DNA of 64,000 bases. It comes from IDS-8 sp035304345 (GTDB taxonomy: Bacteria; Pseudomonadota; Gammaproteobacteria; Steroidobacterales; Woeseiaceae). Under the pieces are notes generated by a model. That model ran no database searches. It was not told the origin of the DNA and saw only the letters and a list, made by a program, of their open reading frames with translations. The translations under genes and the position numbers were made by a program. Location of the stretch: assembly GCA_035304345.1 (NCBI GenBank), contig DATGQE010000091.1:1-64000 (forward strand), read 5' to 3'. Positions 58,510 to 64,000 of this stretch are shown piece by piece (within the stretch, counting starts at the first letter, position 1; every line of letters begins with the position of its first letter).

Positions 58510-58526
58510 CTCGTGCCATGCACGAG
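58510..58526 (+). promoter_or_regulatory. Hairpin overlapping the ribosome binding site of the secreted protein gene
   Basis: CTCGTG at 58510-58515 and CACGAG at 58521-58526 form a 6-bp stem with a 5-base loop. The GAGG likely ribosome binding site (58524-58527) lies in the 3' arm, so the start at 58,535 may be partly masked. Confidence 0.35.
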
Positions 58527-58534
58527 GTGCAGTC

Positions 58535-59155
58535 ATGAGGGGTGGCATCGTCCTGGCCCTGGCCTTCTGGCTGCTGCTGGCGCCTGCCACCGGCGAGCCC
58601 GTGCAGACCTGGCGCATCGCGATGGTGGCCCTTGCCGAGGATCCCGAGGTCAGGGCCGGTTTCGAGGAAGGGCTCGCGGCAAAGCTGCGGGCTTCCGATT
58701 ACGACGCCGTTCCGAGCTACGAGATCATCCCCGAGGTGGACGATCTCGACGACCCTGACACCGTCCAGCGACTCGCGGCAGCGGGCGTGCAGGCAGTGCT
58801 CATGACTAGGCCGGCGGCGATCGGCCCGGGTTCAACGCTCGAGTCCGTCAAGAACGACGTTTCCGGCGAGGTGTACGCCAGCATGCGTGCGTTCGCACGC
58901 GAGATCAGCCCGTCGAACGGCGAGGAGCTGATCGCCGTCATCCATACCGCCATTTACGCGATCGGCAACGACGGTGCGCAGATGATCTCTTCCGGTGCCG
59001 TGTGGCTGGACGAAACCGTCCAGACGCGAGAAGAGGGTATCGAGACGCTGCAGAACCTCATCGTTGCCGCCCTGAACAAGGCGCGTCCCGCGATCCGGCA
59101 GCACCTCGGCCTGCCGCCCCTCCGGCAGCAAGCCCGGCGCACTGCGCCGGAATAG
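58535..59155 (+). CDS. Secreted protein of unknown function
   Basis: A 206-residue protein with a signal peptide of about 20 residues (MRGGIVLALAFWLLLAPATG). The mature part alternates strands and helices: WRIAMVALAEDPEVRAGFEE, then IIPEVDDLDDPDTVQRLAAA, GVQAVLMTRPAAIGPGS, GEELIAVIHTAIYAIGNDG and EEGIETLQNLIVAALNKARP. This pattern is reminiscent of periplasmic proteins with a Rossmann-like fold, but no family is claimed. Start ATG 58535. It precedes the two-component genes by 127 bases. Confidence 0.7.
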   Translation: MRGGIVLALAFWLLLAPATGEPVQTWRIAMVALAEDPEVRAGFEEGLAAKLRASDYDAVPSYEIIPEVDDLDDPDTVQRLAAAGVQAVLMTRPAAIGPGSTLESVKNDVSGEVYASMRAFAREISPSNGEELIAVIHTAIYAIGNDGAQMISSGAVWLDETVQTREEGIETLQNLIVAALNKARPAIRQHLGLPPLRQQARRTAPE

Positions 59156-59197
59156 GACCGGGGCGGCCGGCGCGTCCCCGGATGGCTCGGGGGCCGC

Positions 59198-59206
59198 TGC
59201 TATACT
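59198..59206 (+). promoter_or_regulatory. Extended -10 promoter for the two-component pair
   Basis: TGCTATACT at 59198-59206 fits TGnTATAAT with one mismatch and would start transcription about 70 bases before the kinase GTG. Confidence 0.4.
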
Positions 59207-59282
59207 CCCCAGAGTCGCCAGCCTTCGAGACCACCGCACGAGGCCCGCTGGCCCGCGCGCATTTTCGTTCAGGGGTGTCCCC

Positions 59283-60545
59283 GTGAGGGGGATGTTGAAG
59301 ATCACGCGGCACCACTCGGCGCGGCGGATCGCTTTGACCGTGGCTGGTGTTTTTGCGGGGACCGGTGCCGCCTGGGTGTTGATCACCGACTACCTGCTCT
59401 ACCGGGCGACACGCGACGTCGCGGTCATCGCGCGCCTGGAGACCGCGAAGGGCTGGGCGTTCATCGTCCTGGCCACGGTGCTCGTCTACGTCCTGACGTA
59501 CTACTGGGCGCTCACGCTGACACGGGCCCGCGCAGCGGTGGTCGCCATCATCGACAGCATCGCCGACGGCGTGCTGCTGCTCGGCAGGGACCGCAGGATC
59601 CTGCGCGCGAACGAGGCTGCGATCGAGATGCTGAAGACGCGTGAGCTCGCGGGTATGAATGCAACCGAGTTCTCTCGCCGTTTCCGGCCGTCGAACCTCG
59701 ACGGCTCGTTACTGCCTCCGGACCAGTTCCTCTCGATGCGGGTGTTTGCGGAAGGCGGGCCACTGGTCTCGAAAGCGATGCTGTACCCGCCGGGATCCCG
59801 CGAGCTGATCGTCTCGGTGACGGCGGCGGCCGTGCGTGAGCGGGCCGACGACTCGCCGGACCTCGTGGTCAGCGTGCTGCACGACATCAGCGAGTGGGAG
59901 CGCCTGGGCCGCGTGCGCGACCAGTGCTTCGCCGCCGCGGCGCATGCGCTGAAGACGCCGGTGGCCGTGATGAAGACGAGCGCGCAGGCTCTTGCGGCGA
60001 GCGAGGCGGCCCCGGCCGTCGAGCACACCGCGCGCGTGATCTCGCACCAGTGCGACCGCGTCGACCTGCTGGTCCAGAACCTGTTCGTGCTGGCACGCAT
60101 TCGCACCGACAGCCTGGAGCTATACCGGCACGAGGTGGAGCTCGGCCTCCTCGTCGAGCAGGTGACGCACGCGATGGCGACCGCCACGGGACACGAGATC
60201 GGGTACGAGCGGCAGGGCACGGCGCGCGTGGACATCGACCAGGAGCGGATCGCGCTGGTGCTCCGCAACCTGCTCGACGAGGCGGTGCGGTCTTCGGCCC
60301 CGGGGCAGCCGGTGCACGTTCGCGTCACGGATCCCGCCGGGCGGGCGCGCGTGGACATCCGGTACATGCGTGGCGCCGCGTGGCCGTGCGCGGGCGAAGC
60401 GGACGAGCTCGGGATCAACCGCATCGTCACGTCGACGGTCGTGAAGGCGCACGGCGGCGAGCTCGCGCAGGCGGGCGAGGGAGCGGACATGGCCGTCTCG
60501 CTCGTGCTTCCGGCACTCGCGCAGGGACATGGCAATGCCGCGTGA
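59283..60545 (+). CDS. Membrane sensor histidine kinase-like protein, degenerate
   Basis: The 420-residue protein has two membrane helices (about 17-38 and 56-79), a PAS-like domain (85-200) and a dimerisation helix with His221. The H-box reads AAAHALKTPVAV: the acidic residue after His is Ala (canonical H-E). The N-box reads RNLLDEAVRSS, with Glu where Asn is expected, and the G1 box (DxGxG) is replaced by DIRYMRG. The G2-like KAHGGEL remains. It may be inactive as a kinase or act as a pseudokinase. Start GTG 59283 (ATG 59292 is an alternative). It overlaps the response regulator by 17 bases. Confidence 0.75.
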   Translation: MRGMLKITRHHSARRIALTVAGVFAGTGAAWVLITDYLLYRATRDVAVIARLETAKGWAFIVLATVLVYVLTYYWALTLTRARAAVVAIIDSIADGVLLLGRDRRILRANEAAIEMLKTRELAGMNATEFSRRFRPSNLDGSLLPPDQFLSMRVFAEGGPLVSKAMLYPPGSRELIVSVTAAAVRERADDSPDLVVSVLHDISEWERLGRVRDQCFAAAAHALKTPVAVMKTSAQALAASEAAPAVEHTARVISHQCDRVDLLVQNLFVLARIRTDSLELYRHEVELGLLVEQVTHAMATATGHEIGYERQGTARVDIDQERIALVLRNLLDEAVRSSAPGQPVHVRVTDPAGRARVDIRYMRGAAWPCAGEADELGINRIVTSTVVKAHGGELAQAGEGADMAVSLVLPALAQGHGNAA

Positions 60546-60954
60546 CGTACTGGTCGTCGAGGACGAGCCCGCCATGGCGGACGCGATGCTGCGCGTCCTC
60601 GCGCTCAAGGGCTATGCCGCGCGCCGGGCCGTCAACGGACGCGAGGCGCTGGCGGCGGTCGAGCAGTGCCGCCCGGCGCTGGTCCTGCTCGACATTCTCA
60701 TGCCGGTGATGGACGGCTGGGAATGCGCGCGCGAGCTGCGCCTGCGCTACGGAACCGACTTGCCGATCGTCGTGGTGACGGCCGCGGAACACGCCCGCCA
60801 GCGTGCCGCGGAGCTGCAGGCCGACGACGTGCTGCCGAAACCGTTCGACTTAGGGGACCTGCTGCGGGTCGTGGAACGCTATGCCGGGACCGCCGCGAAC
60901 GATGCGAACGACGACTGCCGCGGCGCTCGCGCGGCCCGGGGCGACCGCCGCTAG
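60529..60954 (+). CDS. Single-domain response regulator
   Basis: A 141-residue receiver-only protein. The acidic pair is Glu11-Asp12, the phosphorylation site is Asp55 in LLDILMP, Thr84 is in VVVTAAEH, and Lys104 is in VLPKPF. All key residues are present, so it can be phosphorylated. It has no output domain and ends with a Arg/Asp-rich tail. The start overlaps the histidine kinase stop. If its partner is inactive, it may take phosphate from another kinase. Confidence 0.9.
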   Translation: MAMPRDVLVVEDEPAMADAMLRVLALKGYAARRAVNGREALAAVEQCRPALVLLDILMPVMDGWECARELRLRYGTDLPIVVVTAAEHARQRAAELQADDVLPKPFDLGDLLRVVERYAGTAANDANDDCRGARAARGDRR

Positions 60955-60968
60955 GAGCTCACGCCGCC

Positions 60969-61754
60969 TCAGGCACCGCCTTCGCGCGCCGGTTCCGGGA
61001 CCGTACCGACCGGCGTCCGCGCGGGACGGCGCGAGGCGAGGCTGCCGGCGACGATCCACGCCGCGCCGCAGAACGCCACGGCGACGCACGTGCTGGTCCA
61101 TTCCGGCCGCGGACCGGAGTAGTGGAAGACCTCTTCCATGAACTGCCGCGGCAGGTGCAGCGTGAGGGCCCACAACCCGTACATGGTGCCGGCGAGCAGC
61201 GCCGCCAGCCGCGCCTGGATGCCCGTCGCAATCGCCACCCCGGCCGCGAAATGCGCCGCCCCCGTGAACCACGCCCAGAAGAGCGGCCACGGGTACCAGG
61301 GGGGAATCAGCACGGCGACGCTCACCGGGTACACGAAATGCAGGATGCCGAATACCGGGAGCGCGATGCCGAACAGCCGCCGCCCGATTTCCGGACGCCC
61401 GGCCAGCACGAGGCAGCCGCCGGCGAGCGCGAGCAGCTCGAACGTCCGGATCCAGAACGGCGAGCGCAGCAGCACCGGGTCCGCGATGGCCTGCGGGATG
61501 TGCAGCAGGGGGATCCATATGACGAGCCAGGCGGCGACCGCGAGGGCGACGCGCCGGACGCGAACGCCCGCGACGAGCGCCAGCCCGGCCCCGAGCAGGC
61601 CCAGCGCGTTCAGGATCGCGAGCGCGCGATAACCGGGCAGCCAGGCCGGGAACGGCTGCAGCGAGTTCACGAACTCGCCGAACAGGAGGCCGATTACGCC
61701 CCAGCCGACCAGGGCGGTGCCCAGGATGATTCTGCCGTGCGTGACACCGGGCAT
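60969..61754 (-). CDS. DoxX-like integral membrane protein
   Basis: A 261-residue protein with about seven or eight hydrophobic helices. The central ALPVFGILHFVYPVSVAVLI, then PPWYPWPLFWAWFTGAAHFA and GTMYGLWALTLHLPR resemble DoxX-family membrane proteins. I chose ATG 61754 (MPGVTHGRIILG), with GGGGGATC upstream; longer frames run into the acetyltransferase gene. The C-terminus is Arg/Pro-rich. Function not established. It lies tail-to-tail with the response regulator (14 bases). Confidence 0.7.
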   Translation of the reverse strand: MPGVTHGRIILGTALVGWGVIGLLFGEFVNSLQPFPAWLPGYRALAILNALGLLGAGLALVAGVRVRRVALAVAAWLVIWIPLLHIPQAIADPVLLRSPFWIRTFELLALAGGCLVLAGRPEIGRRLFGIALPVFGILHFVYPVSVAVLIPPWYPWPLFWAWFTGAAHFAAGVAIATGIQARLAALLAGTMYGLWALTLHLPRQFMEEVFHYSGPRPEWTSTCVAVAFCGAAWIVAGSLASRRPARTPVGTVPEPAREGGA

Positions 61755-61885
61755 GCGGAAGATCCCCCGAGGAGCCGATCCCGCCAGCGTAGTGCTCGGG
61801 GACGCGCGCATGAAGGCCCAATTCGGGTCGGGAATGCCGGGCCACTGGGTCGGGCTTCTGCCGCCGGCCGCCAGCGCCGCGCGAC

Positions 61886-64000
61886 TCAGGCGACCTCGTA
61901 CTCCACCCGGACCGAGTCGGACGCGGCGGCGGACGGCTTTTTCCTGAAGCCGAGCTCCTCGGCGATGCGCAGCATCCGGTCGTTCTCCTTCAGCACTTCG
62001 CCGAACACGACCCGGATGCCCGCGTCCCGCGCGTAAGCGAGAATCTCGCACATGAGGCTGTAGCCCAGGCCCGTGCCCTTGGTGTCGCTGCGCACCATGA
62101 CCCCGTACTCGGCCGCTTCGCGGTCGGGGTCGGCGGCGAGCCGCACGGCGCCCAGGATCTCGTCGCTGCCCTCCGGGATCGCGACGAACGCCATTTCGCG
62201 GTCGTAATCGATCTGCGTGAGGCGCGCGGCGAAGCTGTGCGTGAACTCCTTGATCGCGCCGAAGAACCGCAGCCGAATATCCTCCCGCGTCGAGCGCCGC
62301 AGCATGTCGATCAGGGCGCGCTCGTCCTCGGGCCGGATGGGACGCAGGGTGAAACGCCGCCCGCTACGGGTCTCGATCGTTTTCTCCAGGTGACGGGGGT
62401 AGGGCCGGATCGCGAGCGGCCGCCGCTCGCGTCCGGGCCCGGCGACCACGATGCGGGCGTCGAGCGCGATGACGCCCGAAGGATCTGCAAGCAGCGGATT
62501 GATGTCGAGCTCCAGCACGCGGTCGAGCGTCGAGACGAGCTCCGACAACTGTACGAGGACGAGCGCGATCGCGGCGCGATCGGCCGCGGGGCGATCGCGG
62601 TAGCCGGCCAGCAGGCGCGAGACGCGCGTGTGGCGGATCATGTCTTCTGCGAGCAGCGGGTTCAGCGGCGGCAGGCCGACCGTCCGGTCCTCGAGGATCT
62701 CCGCGGCGGTGCCTCCCTGCCCGAACAGTATCACCGGGCCGAACACGGCGTCCTCGGCGACCCCGGCGATCAGCTCGTGTGCGTGCGGCCGCCGGATCAT
62801 CGGCTGCACCATGAAGCCGTCTAAGCGTGCGTCGGGTGCGGCACGGCGCACCGTGGCCAGCATGTCGTGCGCGGCCCGCGCCACCGCCTCCACGGAGGCG
62901 AGGTTGAGCTGCACGCCGCCGACGTCGGTCTTGTGCGAGATGTCCCTAGAGAGCAGCTTCAGCGCCACCGGAAAGCCCAGCGTTTCCGCGGCGCGGCAGG
63001 CGCCGTCCACGTCGCGGACCTCCACGGTCGGCACGGTCGGGATGCCGTAAGCCGCGAGCACGCCGGCCGATTCGGGGCCGGTGAGCATCGTGCGGTCGTC
63101 GCGGAGCGCGCGCTCGATGATGCCTTCCGCCGCCTCGCGATCGAATCGCGTGAGGCCGGAAACGTCCGGCGGCGTCTCCATCAGGAGCTCCTGGTTGCGC
63201 CGGTAGCGGTACAGGTGGGCGAACGCCTGCACCGCCTGCTCCGGGGTGTCGTAGGCAGGCACCCTGCGCTCCGTGAACAGCCGCCGCGCCTCGGTCGCGG
63301 TGCCCTGGCCGAGCCAGCAGGCGAGCACCGGCGGGCGCCGCTTCGCCTCGGCGGCGGCCGCCACCGCGTGCGCCGCCTCGACGCTGTCGTGGACCGCGGT
63401 CGGGCAGTTCAGAACGAGGATGGCATCGGTGTCCTTTTCGCCGAGCAGCACCTCGAGCGCCCGCGCGTACCGCGTCCCGTCCGCGTCGCCGAGGATGTCG
63501 ACCGGGTTCGACCGCGACCACGGGCCGGGCAGGACGGCATCCAGCCGCTTGACCGCCGCCTCGGAGAGCACGGCGAGCTCGCCCCCCTGGTCGGCCAGGT
63601 GGTCGACGGCGAGCACGCCGATGCCGCCGCCGTTGGTGAGCACGGTGAGGCGCTCGCCCTGGACCCGCGTGCCGGTCGCGAGCGTGCTCACCGCGTGGAA
63701 CAGCTCGTCCAGCGTGCGGACCCGCAGCATGCCCGCGCGGCGGAAGGCCGCGTCGCACACGGCGTCGGAGCCGGCGAGGGCGCCGGTATGCGACAGCGCG
63801 GCCTGGGCGCCGGCCCGGCTGCGGCCCGCCTTCACCACGAAGACGGGCTTGGTGCGGGACGCCATGCGGGCGGCGGACAGGAACTTGCGTGCGGCGGTCA
63901 CCGCCTCCACGTAGAGCAGGATCGAGCGCGTGCTCGGGTCGAGCGCGAGGTAGTCGAGCATGTCGCCGAAGTCGACGTCGCTCATCGATCCCAGCGACAC
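61886..64000 (-). CDS. Acyl-CoA synthetase (NDP-forming)/GNAT lysine acetyltransferase, N-terminus cut
   Basis: This is the C-terminal part (705 codons) of a protein like PatZ/Pka, which acetylates acetyl-CoA synthetase. The visible order is the CoA-ligase domain with the His of ALSHTGALAGSD (residue 71 of the visible part), an ATP-grasp domain (about 250-500, with MLTGPESAGVLAAYGIPTVP and VALKLLSRDISHKTDVGGVQ), and a C-terminal GNAT domain with VRSDTKGTGLGYSLMCEILAYARDAG. The N-terminal CoA-binding domain lies outside the window, so the true start is not seen. Confidence 0.9.
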   Translation of the reverse strand: MSLGSMSDVDFGDMLDYLALDPSTRSILLYVEAVTAARKFLSAARMASRTKPVFVVKAGRSRAGAQAALSHTGALAGSDAVCDAAFRRAGMLRVRTLDELFHAVSTLATGTRVQGERLTVLTNGGGIGVLAVDHLADQGGELAVLSEAAVKRLDAVLPGPWSRSNPVDILGDADGTRYARALEVLLGEKDTDAILVLNCPTAVHDSVEAAHAVAAAAEAKRRPPVLACWLGQGTATEARRLFTERRVPAYDTPEQAVQAFAHLYRYRRNQELLMETPPDVSGLTRFDREAAEGIIERALRDDRTMLTGPESAGVLAAYGIPTVPTVEVRDVDGACRAAETLGFPVALKLLSRDISHKTDVGGVQLNLASVEAVARAAHDMLATVRRAAPDARLDGFMVQPMIRRPHAHELIAGVAEDAVFGPVILFGQGGTAAEILEDRTVGLPPLNPLLAEDMIRHTRVSRLLAGYRDRPAADRAAIALVLVQLSELVSTLDRVLELDINPLLADPSGVIALDARIVVAGPGRERRPLAIRPYPRHLEKTIETRSGRRFTLRPIRPEDERALIDMLRRSTREDIRLRFFGAIKEFTHSFAARLTQIDYDREMAFVAIPEGSDEILGAVRLAADPDREAAEYGVMVRSDTKGTGLGYSLMCEILAYARDAGIRVVFGEVLKENDRMLRIAEELGFRKKPSAAASDSVRVEYEVA

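Overview
The window is high-GC, tightly packed bacterial DNA whose gene order is that of a gammaproteobacterial chromosome: smpB/ratA-rnfH, bamE/fur, nadK-recN, hrcA-grpE-dnaK-dnaJ, dapB-carA-carB-greA, yhbY/rlmE-ftsH-folP-glmM, then tpiA-secG-tRNA-Leu(GAG)-nuoA to nuoN. Fur has a single Cys in its His-rich metal loop, as in Pseudomonas-type Fur. The genus cannot be fixed from this alone; a Xanthomonadales/Chromatiales-like lineage fits. All lengths, residue positions and spacings are read by eye from the sequence. No database search was run.

Region 1 (1-22,930) is core housekeeping. It holds trans-translation, outer-membrane assembly, iron regulation, DNA repair, NADP synthesis, the heat-shock chaperones, lysine and carbamoyl-phosphate synthesis, RNA modification, membrane proteolysis, folate and amino-sugar synthesis and protein export. 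Three sigma-32-like promoters with identical 13-bp spacers precede hrcA, grpE and dnaK. A 16-codon minigene with its own strong ribosome binding site overlaps the dapB start. Region 2 (23,100-37,481) is a complete 14-gene complex I operon with separate nuoC and nuoD.

Region 3 (37,585-42,984) is accessory. A Stf0-like sulfotransferase faces a four-gene minus-strand operon. The operon encodes a CgeB-like glycosyltransferase, a fusion of a sugar-nucleotidyltransferase with a glycoside hydrolase whose TIM-barrel parts look circularly permuted, a myo-inositol-1-phosphate synthase of the short actinobacterial type, and a histidine phosphatase. Together they suggest synthesis of an undescribed inositol- or sugar-containing glycoconjugate.

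Region 4 (43,354-57,021) starts at an initiator tRNA-fMet with a U1:U72 mismatch. The expected rimP-nusA genes do not follow it. Instead there is a TonB-dependent receptor and then twelve consecutive minus-strand genes: an outer-membrane protein, a secreted protein, DUF3313, DUF502, a DUF202 protein with ten heptapeptide repeats, a cytosolic-type arylsulfatase, a methyltransferase, a small zinc-finger protein, a periplasmic HAD phosphatase, a BASS-type transporter, DUF1622 and a formylglycine-generating enzyme. The last would mature the sulfatase. Related 20-bp dyads lie upstream of several of these genes and may mark a shared regulon. A broken DUF3313 copy sits at the other end of the cluster.

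Region 5 (57,245-64,000) returns to mixed functions: fructose-1,6-bisphosphatase, a secreted unknown protein, a two-component pair whose kinase has lost key catalytic residues, a DoxX-like membrane protein, and the C-terminal part of an acyl-CoA synthetase/GNAT lysine acetyltransferase that runs off the window.
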